This document shows positions 1 through 6,226 of a stretch of 7,293 nt of DNA, piece after piece (within the stretch, counting starts at the first letter, position 1; the number at the start of each line of letters is the position of its first letter). Source of the DNA: an uncultured Tepidimonas sp. (GTDB lineage Bacteria > Pseudomonadota > Gammaproteobacteria > Burkholderiales > Burkholderiaceae_C); the NCBI GenBank assembly GCA_937949455.1, contig CALEDU010000049.1, positions 1 to 7,293 of the forward strand, in the 5' to 3' direction. Both the position numbers and the translations under genes were made by a program. The notes beneath the pieces are model-generated. The model was not told the DNA's origin and did no database searches. It saw nothing but the letters and a program-made list of their open reading frames with translations.

Positions 1-308
1 CGCGGGTGGAACACCAGCGACACCCCCAGGGCCTCGAACGGCGCGCCTGCCAACTCGGGCCGGTGTTGCGTGGCGGACGGAGGCAGCCTCGGGCCGCTGA
101 CATGCGAAAAGCCGCAGCCAGCGCGCTCGAACACCTCGCCGCCTTCCAGGATTTGCGTCACCCCGCTGCCCTGCAGTGCTTCGCCCGACGCCTTCTCCCA
201 GGCGTCGGACAGGAAGGATCGGCCGTCAATCTCGGAGATGGCGCTGGTGATGCGCTGCTGCAAACCCAACAGGTATTCGCGCATCAGGGTCACGGGCTCA
301 TGGGCCAT
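1..308 (-). CDS. hemF: Oxygen-dependent coproporphyrinogen III oxidase, N-terminal part (cut by the left edge)
   Basis: HemF oxidatively decarboxylates two propionate side chains of coproporphyrinogen III to give protoporphyrinogen IX, using O2, in the cytoplasm (haem synthesis). The window shows 102 complete codons; the family is about 300 residues, so roughly two thirds lies outside. The visible part matches the HemF N-terminus: an initial helix (MREYLLGLQQRI), then ITSAISEIDG, an ILEGGEVFERAG strand, FSHVSG, and SATQHRPELAG followed by FEALGVSLVFHP, all recalled as conserved between E. coli HemF and beta-proteobacterial forms. The ATG at 306-308 is chosen because a strong GAGGAG lies six bases upstream; the later Met codon at residue 9 has no such site. 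It is the third visible gene of the yebC-purD-hemF operon, 50 bases after purD. The catalytic residues are outside the window, so activity cannot be judged. Confidence 0.95.
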   Translation of the reverse strand, partial: MAHEPVTLMREYLLGLQQRITSAISEIDGRSFLSDAWEKASGEALQGSGVTQILEGGEVFERAGCGFSHVSGPRLPPSATQHRPELAGAPFEALGVSLVFHP

Positions 309-314
309 GGTTGT

Positions 315-320
315 CTCCTC
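315..320 (-). promoter_or_regulatory. Shine-Dalgarno site of hemF
   Basis: The minus strand reads GAGGAG here, with a six-base spacer (ACAACC) before the hemF ATG. It is the clearest ribosome binding site in the window and fixes the hemF start. It lies ten bases after the end of the purD-hemF stem-loop, so that structure need not block it. Confidence 0.8.
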
Positions 321-330
321 AGGGCAGCGG

Positions 331-351
331 GCGGCCGGTCTGTCCGGCCGC
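331..351 (-). repeat. Perfect 8-bp stem-loop between purD and hemF
   Basis: On the minus strand the bases are GCGGCCGG, loop ACAGA, CCGGCCGC: eight G:C-only pairs closing a five-base loop. It begins seven bases after the purD stop and ends ten bases before the hemF Shine-Dalgarno. No U-run follows, so it is not a standard intrinsic terminator. It could be an mRNA stability or processing element that sets purD versus hemF expression, a partial attenuator, or simply GC-rich chance. The structure is seen directly; any function is inference. Confidence 0.5.
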
Positions 352-358
352 GGGGCGT

Positions 359-1660
359 TCAGCCGGCCTGGCGCGCCAGCGCGCGATGGCCGATGTCATG
401 TCGGTACTGCATGCCGTCGAAAGCGATGCCGCGCACCAGGTCGTAGGCCCTTTGGCGGGCCACAGCCACGTCATCCCCCAGCGCCGTGGCACACAGCACG
501 CGCCCGCCACTGGTGATGAGCTGCCCTTGCTGCAGTGCGGTACCTGCATGAAAAACGATGGCATCCGGCGTCTGTGCCGGCAGCGCGGTGATGGCATCCC
601 CCTTGCGGGGAGTCAGCGGGTAGCCGGCTGCTGCCACCACCACACCCAGGGCAACCCGTGGGTCCCAGTCCAGGGACACCGTGTCCAGCCGCCCGTCGGT
701 CGCCGCCAACAACACCTCCACCCAGTCGCTGCGCAGACGCATCAGGATGGGCTGAGTCTCGGGGTCGCCCATGCGGCAATTGAACTCCAGGGTCTGGACG
801 CTGCCGTCCGGCGCCACCATCAACCCGGCGTACAAAAAGCCCGTGTACGGCATACCCTCGGCCGCCATGGCACGCACGGTCGGCTCGATCACCTCGCGCA
901 AGGCGCGCGCATGCACCGCAGGCGTGACGACGGGGGCGGGCGAATACGCCCCCATGCCGCCGGTGTTGGGCCCGGCGTCGCCGTCCAGCAGCCGCTTGTG
1001 ATCCTGGCTGGTGGCCAGCGGCAACACATGGGTGCCGTCCACCAGCACGATAAAGCTGGCCTCCTCGCCGTGCAAGTAAGACTCGATGACCACGCGCGCC
1101 CCCTCGGCGTTGTGCTGCACGCCCAGGGGGTTGTCCACCAGCATGAAGTCGATCGCCTCGTGCGCCTCGGCAGTGGTCATGGCCACCACCACGCCCTTGC
1201 CCGCTGCCAGGCCGTCAGCCTTGACCACGATGGGGGCCCCCATCCGATCCACATAGGCGTGCGCTGCCGCGGGATCGGAGAAGGTCTCGTGCGCTGCGGT
1301 GGGGATGCCGTGGCGCTGCATGAACGCCTTGGCAAAGGCCTTGGAACTTTCCAACTGTGCAGCGGCCTGCGTCGGACCAAAGATGCGCAAACCCGCCGCC
1401 CGAAATGTATCCACGATGCCAGCGGCCAGCGGGGCCTCTGGCCCCACCACCGTCAGGCCGATGCGGTTGGCCAGCGCCCAGTCGCGCAAGGCTGCGATGT
1501 CGGTGATCGGGACATTGATGAGGTCTGGATCGAGCGCCGTGCCGCCATTGCCGGGGGCCACGAACACCTGCGCGGCGCGCGGCGATTGTTTGAGCTTCCA
1601 GGCCAGCGCGTGCTCGCGGCCACCACCACCGACGACCAACACCCGAATGCGTTCGCTCAT
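359..1660 (-). CDS. purD: Phosphoribosylamine-glycine ligase (GAR synthetase)
   Basis: PurD joins glycine to 5-phosphoribosylamine with ATP, the second step of de novo purine synthesis, in the cytoplasm. The 433-residue protein is the usual full length (E. coli about 429). It opens with the nucleotide-binding N-domain ([15 protein letters not shown], residues 7-21; APGNGG 35-40; [11 protein letters not shown] 71-81). The ATP-grasp domain follows, with SSKAFAK at 105-111 and the ATP-binding loop [12 protein letters not shown] at 146-157. [19 protein letters not shown] spans 219-237, and the GARS signature RMGDPETQP lies at 296-304. The C-terminal domain runs from about residue 330. No catalytic motif is missing. 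The ATG at 1658-1660 overlaps the yebC stop (ATGA), which points to translational coupling; only a weak GGAA lies upstream, inside yebC. hemF follows after 50 bases. Confidence 0.98.
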   Translation of the reverse strand: MSERIRVLVVGGGGREHALAWKLKQSPRAAQVFVAPGNGGTALDPDLINVPITDIAALRDWALANRIGLTVVGPEAPLAAGIVDTFRAAGLRIFGPTQAAAQLESSKAFAKAFMQRHGIPTAAHETFSDPAAAHAYVDRMGAPIVVKADGLAAGKGVVVAMTTAEAHEAIDFMLVDNPLGVQHNAEGARVVIESYLHGEEASFIVLVDGTHVLPLATSQDHKRLLDGDAGPNTGGMGAYSPAPVVTPAVHARALREVIEPTVRAMAAEGMPYTGFLYAGLMVAPDGSVQTLEFNCRMGDPETQPILMRLRSDWVEVLLAATDGRLDTVSLDWDPRVALGVVVAAAGYPLTPRKGDAITALPAQTPDAIVFHAGTALQQGQLITSGGRVLCATALGDDVAVARQRAYDLVRGIAFDGMQYRHDIGHRALARQAG

Positions 1661-2382
1661 TCTGGCAGTTCCGCGTTGTGGAAGACGTCCTGCACGTCGT
1701 CCAAGTCCTCGATGGCATCGAGCAGCTTTTGCATGCGCTGGGCGTCCTCACCCTCCAGCGCCACGGTGTTGGAAGGCCGCCAGGTCACCTCGGCCATCGC
1801 GGGGGTCAGCCCCGCGGCCTGCAGCGCGTCGCGCACGGCCTCGAACTGCGCTGGGGAGGTCAATACTTCGATGGAGCCATCCCCCTGCGTCAGCACATCG
1901 TCGGCACCGGCCTCCAGGGCGACTTCCATCACCTTGTCTTCGCTGGTGCCGGGCTCGAAGACGATTTGCCCACAGTGCTGAAACTGGAACGCCACCGAGC
2001 CCTCGGTGCCCAGGTTGCCGCCGTGCTTGCTAAACGCATGGCGCACCTCCGCCACGGTGCGCACGCGGTTGTCCGTCATGCAGTCGACGATGATGGCCGC
2101 GCCGCCGATACCGTAGCCCTCGTAGCGCACCTCTTCGTAGTTGACGCCCTCGAGGTTGCCGGTGGCTTTGTCGATATTGCGCTTGATGGTGTCGGCCGGC
2201 ATGTTGGCAGCCTTGGCCTTGTCGATGGCCAGTCGCAGGCGCGGGTTGGCGGCCGGGTCACCGCCGCCCTGGCGCGCCGCGATCATGATCTCGCGCACCA
2301 CGCGCGTCCAGACGCGCTGGCGCTTCTCGTCTTGGCGCGCCTTGCGGTGCTGAATATTGGCCCACTTAGAGTGTCCTGCCAT
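1657..2382 (-). CDS. yebC: YebC/PmpR/TACO1-family translation factor or regulator
   Basis: Members of this family were annotated as DNA-binding transcriptional regulators (PmpR). More recent work on bacterial YebC and mitochondrial TACO1 links them to relief of ribosome stalling at proline-rich stretches. The 241 residues match the usual length. The N-terminal [21 protein letters not shown] (1-21) is the family hallmark. It is followed by the helical segment [24 protein letters not shown] (39-62) and KRNIDKATG. The central [14 protein letters not shown] and [22 protein letters not shown] (104-125) precede EGSVAFQF. The C-terminus ends in [22 protein letters not shown]. The ATG is supported by GAGG at 2388-2391, five bases upstream. 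It is the first gene of the yebC-purD-hemF unit and overlaps purD by four bases. Family assignment is firm; its targets here are unknown. Confidence 0.97.
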   Translation of the reverse strand: MAGHSKWANIQHRKARQDEKRQRVWTRVVREIMIAARQGGGDPAANPRLRLAIDKAKAANMPADTIKRNIDKATGNLEGVNYEEVRYEGYGIGGAAIIVDCMTDNRVRTVAEVRHAFSKHGGNLGTEGSVAFQFQHCGQIVFEPGTSEDKVMEVALEAGADDVLTQGDGSIEVLTSPAQFEAVRDALQAAGLTPAMAEVTWRPSNTVALEGEDAQRMQKLLDAIEDLDDVQDVFHNAELPE

Positions 2383-2415
2383 GCAAACCTCATCGATTCC
2401 GTCGCGATAATCGGG

Positions 2416-2445
2416 TTGACCGTTGGGGTCAGCTCATTGTTTATT
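2416..2445 (+). promoter_or_regulatory. Possible sigma-70 promoter for the yjgR-like gene
   Basis: TTGACC at 2416-2421 matches the -35 consensus at five of six positions. TTTATT at 2440-2445, 18 bases later, matches the -10 at four of six. It would start transcription about 35-40 bases before the ATG at 2488. Its -10 shares bases with the opposite-strand TAGAAT, so the two promoters could not easily be occupied together. Predicted by eye only. Confidence 0.35.
2417..2431. repeat. Inverted repeat TGACC-N5-GGTCA in the yebC/yjgR divergent promoter region
   Basis: TGACC (2417-2421) and GGTCA (2427-2431) form a perfect 5-bp dyad around GTTGG. It overlaps the proposed plus-strand -35 and lies downstream of the proposed yebC -10, a position where a bound protein could affect both genes. 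Half-sites this short occur by chance; no specific regulator can be named. Confidence 0.3.
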
Positions 2446-2448
2446 CTA
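2443..2448 (-). promoter_or_regulatory. Possible -10 element of the yebC-purD-hemF operon
   Basis: The minus strand reads TAGAAT, five of six matches to the sigma-70 -10 consensus, in an AT-richer patch of the divergent intergenic region. It would place the transcript start near 2436 and give a leader of about 54 bases before the yebC ATG. The hexamer 17 bases upstream (CGAGAG) is a poor -35 match, so the call rests on the -10 alone. Confidence 0.35.
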
Positions 2449-2487
2449 CGCGGCCACTGCCTCTGCTCTCGTGCCCGGAACACCATC

Positions 2488-4026
2488 ATGACCGAACCGA
2501 TCCTGATCGCCCGCCGCGATGCCGTCGAGTGCCTGCTGCTGCCCGACAAAGCCAACCGCCATGGATTGGTGACCGGCGCCACCGGCACTGGCAAAACCGT
2601 CACCCTGCAGACCATGGCCGAGGGCTTCTCGCGCCTGGGGGTACCGGTGTTCATGGCCGACGTCAAGGGCGACCTCACCGGCATCAGCCAGCCCGGGCGC
2701 ATCGAGGGCAAGCTGGCCCAGGTGCTGGCAGACCGTGGAATCACACCGCCGCCGCCCACCGCCTGCCCGGTGACGTTGTGGGACGTGTTTGGCGAGCAGG
2801 GCCACCCCGTGCGCGCCACGATCAGCGACATGGGTCCGCTGCTGCTGGCGCGCATGCTGGGACTCAACGACACACAGGCGGGTGTGCTCAACCTGGTGTT
2901 CAAGATCGCCGACGACTTGGGTTTGCTGCTGCTGGACCTGAAGGACCTGCGCGCGATGCTGCAGCACGTCGGTGACCAGGCCCGACAGTTCACCACCGAA
3001 TACGGCCTCATCAGCGCTGCCAGCATTGGCGCCATTCAGCGCGGGCTGCTGGCGCTGGAGCAGCAGGGAGCAGACCGATTTTTTGGCGAGCCGATGCTCG
3101 ACATCGCCGACCTGATGCAGACCGTGGACGGCCGGGGTGTGGTCAACATCCTGGCCGCTGACAAGCTGCTGCATGCGCCGCGGCTGTACAGCACCTTTTT
3201 GCTGTGGCTGCTGTCGGAACTGTTCGAGGCGCTGCCCGAGGTAGGCGACCTGGACAAGCCCAAGCTCGTGTTCTTTTTCGACGAGGCGCATCTGCTGTTC
3301 TCCGACGCGCCCAAGGTGTTGGTCGAACGCATCGAACAGGTCGTGCGGCTGGTGCGCTCCAAGGGGGTGGGCGTGTACTTCGTGACCCAGAATCCTCTCG
3401 ACATCCCAGACAGCGTGCTCGGCCAGCTGGGCAACCGCATCCAGCATGCGCTGCGGGCCTTTACCCCGCGCGACCAAAAGGCCGTCAAGGCCACTGCACA
3501 GACGATGCGGCCCAAGGCGGGGCTCGACATTGAGGCCGCGATCACCGAACTGGCCGTGGGCGAGGCCCTGGTGAGCCTTCTCGATGCCAAAGGCCGCCCC
3601 AGCGAGACCGAGCGGGCTTGGGTCATGCCCCCAGGCAGCCGTCTGGGGCCAGTCACGCCCCAGGAGCGCCAGGCACTGCTGCGCAACTCTCTGGTGGCGG
3701 GGGTGTACGACCAGACGGTGGACCGCGAAAGCGCCTATGAGCGGCTGCGCGCCAGCCACCCAGCCAGTCTTGCGCCAAGCGACGCCGCGGGCATGGCCGA
3801 CTCGACGACCGCCTCACCCCAATCGACCTCGACCGGCTCTGCGAGCCTGGGCAACCGAGTGGGCGAGGTGCTGTTGGGCCGCACCGGACCGCGCGGCGGG
3901 CAACACGACGGGTTGGTCCAAGCGGTGGTCAAGAGCGCGGTGCGCGAGATAGGCACCCATTTGGGCCGGCAGCTCGTGCGCGGGCTGTTGGGTGGCCTGG
4001 TCGGCGGCACGACCCGGCGGCGCTGA
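2488..4026 (+). CDS. yjgR: HerA-like P-loop ATPase of the YjgR/DUF853 family
   Basis: A FtsK/HerA-superfamily P-loop ATPase resembling E. coli YjgR, which is annotated as a putative helicase or ATPase and whose cellular role is not established. The 512 residues are close to YjgR (about 500). Seen: Walker A GATGTGKT at 30-37; [10 protein letters not shown] at 56-65; the family segments [20 protein letters not shown] (105-124) and [27 protein letters not shown] (179-205). Walker B is [12 protein letters not shown] with D265/E266. The [36 protein letters not shown] block (299-334) contains sensor-like Q301 and R323. A Ser/Thr-rich linker (about 424-455) precedes the conserved tail [10 protein letters not shown] and [12 protein letters not shown]. 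No membrane segment is evident. The ATG at 2488 is the family start; only a weak GGAA lies upstream, and the open frame before it (from 1678) is antisense to yebC. It has a PPPP run at residues 87-90. It is transcribed alone, divergent from yebC and convergent with sbcB. Confidence 0.94.
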   Translation: MTEPILIARRDAVECLLLPDKANRHGLVTGATGTGKTVTLQTMAEGFSRLGVPVFMADVKGDLTGISQPGRIEGKLAQVLADRGITPPPPTACPVTLWDVFGEQGHPVRATISDMGPLLLARMLGLNDTQAGVLNLVFKIADDLGLLLLDLKDLRAMLQHVGDQARQFTTEYGLISAASIGAIQRGLLALEQQGADRFFGEPMLDIADLMQTVDGRGVVNILAADKLLHAPRLYSTFLLWLLSELFEALPEVGDLDKPKLVFFFDEAHLLFSDAPKVLVERIEQVVRLVRSKGVGVYFVTQNPLDIPDSVLGQLGNRIQHALRAFTPRDQKAVKATAQTMRPKAGLDIEAAITELAVGEALVSLLDAKGRPSETERAWVMPPGSRLGPVTPQERQALLRNSLVAGVYDQTVDRESAYERLRASHPASLAPSDAAGMADSTTASPQSTSTGSASLGNRVGEVLLGRTGPRGGQHDGLVQAVVKSAVREIGTHLGRQLVRGLLGGLVGGTTRRR

Positions 4027-4044
4027 GCAAGGAGCTGCGTCGAG

Positions 4045-4084
4045 TCGGCCACAACCATCGCCCATGCTGATAGTGGGCCGCCGA
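4045..4084. terminator. Weak dyad in the yjgR/sbcB convergent gap
   Basis: This 58-base gap separates two genes that end facing each other. An inner GCCCA (4060-4064) pairs with TGGGC (4074-4078), and an outer TCGGC (4045-4049) can pair with GCCGA (4080-4084) with a lopsided internal loop. Neither strand has a T-run after the stem, so it does not meet the pattern of an intrinsic terminator. The position is where termination is expected, but the evidence is slight. Confidence 0.2.
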
Positions 4085-5548
4085 TCAGTCCTCCGGAACC
4101 AGCGAGGAGGCGTAGTCCATCAAATCAGCCACAATCGCCTGTGCGCGCTCGTCACCGCACTCGACGGCCCCTTCGGCCAATACGTCCAGCTGCTCCCAAT
4201 AGACCGACAACGGGGGCAAGCCCCCTGAGCCGCCCATCAAGCGACCCCGGCAGTGGGCACGCCAGCGCAAGCGCTCTTCGTCGCGCAGCGACTCTGGGTG
4301 GTTGCGGGCGCGGAAGCGAAACACCAGTTCCGGCAGCCGTGGATCATCGAACCCGACCCGCTGCCACGCCGGATCAGCGGGATCGAGCTGGCGCAGTCGC
4401 GCCAGCCGCCGGCGGTCTTCGTCACCGAGGAAACCGTCGTAGAGTGCAGCGTCCACATCGGTGGGACTGGGCGGTCGTTCACGCCCAAACAGGGCGGTCC
4501 ACAGCGACCCCAGGTCGGGCAATCCGGCCGCGTAGGCAGCGTGGCGCTCGATCAACCCCAGATCCAGCCCAAAGCGCTCGGCGGCCCCGTCTTTCAGCAC
4601 CTCTGGATTGCCCACCACCATCGGTGAGCGATTGAGGTGAATGCTCTTGAGCGGCAGCCGCCGCACGCCCTCGGGCAAGTCCACTTGGCGCGTGAACAGA
4701 CGCAAGCGGGCCTCTTCTGGTCGCAAATCGATCAACTCGCGTGGATCATAAGCCAGATCCCAGGCCAACAGCTCGTTGCGGTTGGACGGATGGCTGGCCA
4801 GCGGCCACATCACCGCCAAGCAGCCCCGCTGCGTGGAGAACTGGCCCGACACATGCACAAAGGGGCGCGCCTGGCCGACCAGCGCAGGCAAGCCCAGCAC
4901 CTGCATGACGCGCTCGCGCCTGTGCAACCCCAAGGCGTATTCGAACAAGCGGGGCTGGCGCTCGCGGATCAGGCGCGCCACCGCCACCGTGGCCCACACA
5001 TCGGACAGGGCGTCGTGCGCCTGGGCGTGGGTCAGCCCATTCGCCGCCGTCAGATCCTCCAGACGGAAACTCGGCCGCCCGTCGGGATGGCGCGGCCATT
5101 CGATACCTTGCGGGCGCAGCGCCCAGGTCATGCGCACCACATCCAAGATGTCCCAGCGGCCACACCCATTGCGCCACTCGCGGCTGTAAGGATCGAGCAG
5201 ATTGCGCCACAACAGATGGCGGGTGAACTCATCGTCGAAGCGGATGGAGTTGTAGCCCACCCCGATGGTGCCAGGACGCTGCAGCTCACCTAGGATGGAC
5301 TCGGCAAAGATGCGCTCAGTCACGCCGCGATCCAGGCAGATTTGAGGGGTGATGCCCGTGATCAGACAGCTTTGCGGATCGGGCAAATAGTCCGGTGCCG
5401 GGCGGCAATACCAGATGACGGGCTCCCCGATCGGGTTGAGCTCGGCATCGGTGCGCAAGCCGGCAAATTGGGCGGGGCGATCTCGCCGCGCATCGGCACC
5501 GAAGGTTTCGTAATCGTGCCAAAAAAAGGTGTGGGCGGTCTGGGTCAC
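4085..5548 (-). CDS. sbcB: Exodeoxyribonuclease I (3'-5' single-strand DNA exonuclease)
   Basis: Exonuclease I degrades single-stranded DNA from 3' ends in recombination, mismatch repair and clean-up of replication intermediates; in E. coli it binds the SSB C-terminal tail. The 487 residues match the family (E. coli about 475). The N-terminal DEDDh exonuclease fold shows HDYETFG with D12 and E14, GYNSIRFDDEFTRH with D105/D106, and HDALSDV with H178 and D183, so the metal-binding set looks complete. WYCRPAPDYLPDPQSCLITGITPQ (46-69) is also typical. The SH3-like and C-terminal helical regions follow from about residue 205, including PLKSIHLNRSPMVV (299-312) and FRARNHPESLRDEERLRW (412-429). The start is GTG at 5548: an in-frame TAA lies four codons upstream and no ATG is available near the conserved N-terminus. 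No Shine-Dalgarno is seen. Divergent from the methyltransferase gene. Confidence 0.96.
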   Translation of the reverse strand: MTQTAHTFFWHDYETFGADARRDRPAQFAGLRTDAELNPIGEPVIWYCRPAPDYLPDPQSCLITGITPQICLDRGVTERIFAESILGELQRPGTIGVGYNSIRFDDEFTRHLLWRNLLDPYSREWRNGCGRWDILDVVRMTWALRPQGIEWPRHPDGRPSFRLEDLTAANGLTHAQAHDALSDVWATVAVARLIRERQPRLFEYALGLHRRERVMQVLGLPALVGQARPFVHVSGQFSTQRGCLAVMWPLASHPSNRNELLAWDLAYDPRELIDLRPEEARLRLFTRQVDLPEGVRRLPLKSIHLNRSPMVVGNPEVLKDGAAERFGLDLGLIERHAAYAAGLPDLGSLWTALFGRERPPSPTDVDAALYDGFLGDEDRRRLARLRQLDPADPAWQRVGFDDPRLPELVFRFRARNHPESLRDEERLRWRAHCRGRLMGGSGGLPPLSVYWEQLDVLAEGAVECGDERAQAIVADLMDYASSLVPED

Positions 5549-5554
5549 CCGGGC

Positions 5555-5560
5555 ATATTA
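5555..5560 (-). promoter_or_regulatory. Possible -10 element for a leaderless sbcB transcript
   Basis: The minus strand reads TAATAT (four of six to TATAAT), followed by exactly six bases (GCCCGG) and then the GTG start. That spacing would put +1 at the G of the start codon. No good -35 is present at 16-18 bases upstream (CTGGTG at 17 bases); TCGACA occurs but 26 bases away. Suggestive only. Confidence 0.3.
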
Positions 5561-5562
5561 AC

Positions 5563-5574
5563 CGCTGCGCAGCG
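5563..5574. repeat. Perfect 12-bp palindrome in the sbcB/ogt intergenic region
   Basis: The bases CGCTGCGCAGCG read the same on both strands. The palindrome lies two bases upstream of the putative sbcB -10, between it and any -35, and about 60 bases before the ogt start. It could be an operator, or chance in GC-rich sequence. Confidence 0.35.
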
Positions 5575-5609
5575 CCGCACCAGCCATGTCGAAGCACACG
5601 GGCCCACGG

Positions 5610-5626
5610 GGCGTACTTTGGCGTAC
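5610..5626 (+). repeat. Direct repeat of GGCGTAC with 10-bp period upstream of ogt
   Basis: GGCGTAC occurs at 5610-5616 and again at 5620-5626, one helical turn apart, ending nine bases before the proposed ATG. Two sites on the same DNA face could bind a regulator, but the match to the E. coli Ada box is not apparent and no regulator can be named. Confidence 0.3.
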
Positions 5627-5635
5627 AGTGGGGCC

Positions 5636-6226
5636 ATGTCGCCCATGCCACCCTTGGCGCTTGCGCCAGAAACCCTCCACACCGCAGTCGCCCCCAGTCC
5701 GCTCGGGATGGTTCGGGTTGCCGTCAGCCCAGCTGGCCTGTGTGCCGTTTCGCTGGGCATTGCAAACGACGCCTGGCAGGCCGATCTGCGCCGGCGTTTT
5801 CCCTGCGCAGCCATCCAGTATGGCCGGCGCACCTACCGCGCATGGGCGGACGCAGTCGCCGCGCTCGTCGAAGCCCCGGGGCAGGATTTTGCGCTGCCGC
5901 TGGACATCCGTGGGACTGCTTTCCAGCAGCGCGTGTGGGCGGTATTGCGCACCATCGCACCGGGCCAGACCCTTGGCTATGGCGAGGTCGCCCATCGTCT
6001 GGGCGCCCCGCGTGCCACGCGGGCGGTGGCGCAGGCCTGCGGTGCCAACCCGCTGGCGGTGGTGATTCCCTGCCACCGGGTAGTCGCTAGCGACGGCGGC
6101 CTCACGGGCTACCGCTGGGGGCTGGAGCGCAAGCGGGCGCTGCTGGTACGCGAGGGCGTGCGGCTGCATGCCTTTGACGCGTCCTACGCCCGGCGCTCAC
6201 CCAAGGCGACAGGCATCAGTCGGTAA
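5636..6226 (+). CDS. ogt: Methylated-DNA-protein-cysteine methyltransferase (Ada C-domain type)
   Basis: This suicide repair protein moves the methyl group from O6-methylguanine (or O4-methylthymine) in DNA to its own cysteine. The 196 residues contain the Ogt/Ada-C ribonuclease-like N-domain (about 14-85) and the DNA-binding active-site domain (about 87-175). LPLDIRGTAFQQRVWAVLRTIAPG spans 87-110, Y115 is the conserved active-site Tyr, R129 in RATRAVAQACGANP is the expected arginine finger, and IPCHRVV carries the nucleophile C146. GYRWGLERKRALL follows. The wording is closer to the E. coli Ada C-domain than to Ogt, but the methylphosphotriester/AraC half of Ada is absent. The start is uncertain: ATG at 5636, ATG at 5645, or TTG at 5618; none has a good Shine-Dalgarno. 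Its last 11 bases overlap the clpA 3' end on the other strand. The residue 176-196 tail is not conserved. Confidence 0.93.
   Translation: MSPMPPLALAPETLHTAVAPSPLGMVRVAVSPAGLCAVSLGIANDAWQADLRRRFPCAAIQYGRRTYRAWADAVAALVEAPGQDFALPLDIRGTAFQQRVWAVLRTIAPGQTLGYGEVAHRLGAPRATRAVAQACGANPLAVVIPCHRVVASDGGLTGYRWGLERKRALLVREGVRLHAFDASYARRSPKATGISR

Noticed and set aside
311..1981. 556-residue plus-strand open frame antisense to purD and part of yebC
   Set aside because: It lies opposite two firmly identified genes, has no recognisable domain, and its His/Arg/Gly-rich composition is what antisense of GC-rich coding DNA produces.
1678..2487. N-terminal extension of the yjgR-like frame by 270 residues
   Set aside because: This part is antisense to yebC and the intergenic region. 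The YjgR-type N-terminus begins at the ATG at 2488.
2446..3759. 437-residue minus-strand open frame antisense to the yjgR-like gene
   Set aside because: Rich in His, Gln, Arg and Gly with no family motif; it mirrors the codon pattern of the real ATPase gene and has no start context of its own.
4637..5293. 218-residue plus-strand open frame inside sbcB
   Set aside because: Antisense to the conserved exonuclease I sequence, with no motif or plausible ribosome binding site.
5521..5527. Seven-base A/T run near the sbcB start as a phase-variation or frameshift site
   Set aside because: It encodes part of the conserved TFFWHDYETFG and is short for a contingency tract. In frame it reads C-TTT-TTT, which does not fit a -1 slippery heptamer.
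5586..6065. 159-residue plus-strand open frame starting upstream of ogt
   Set aside because: It runs in another frame through the methyltransferase gene, whose active-site motifs are intact in the called frame.
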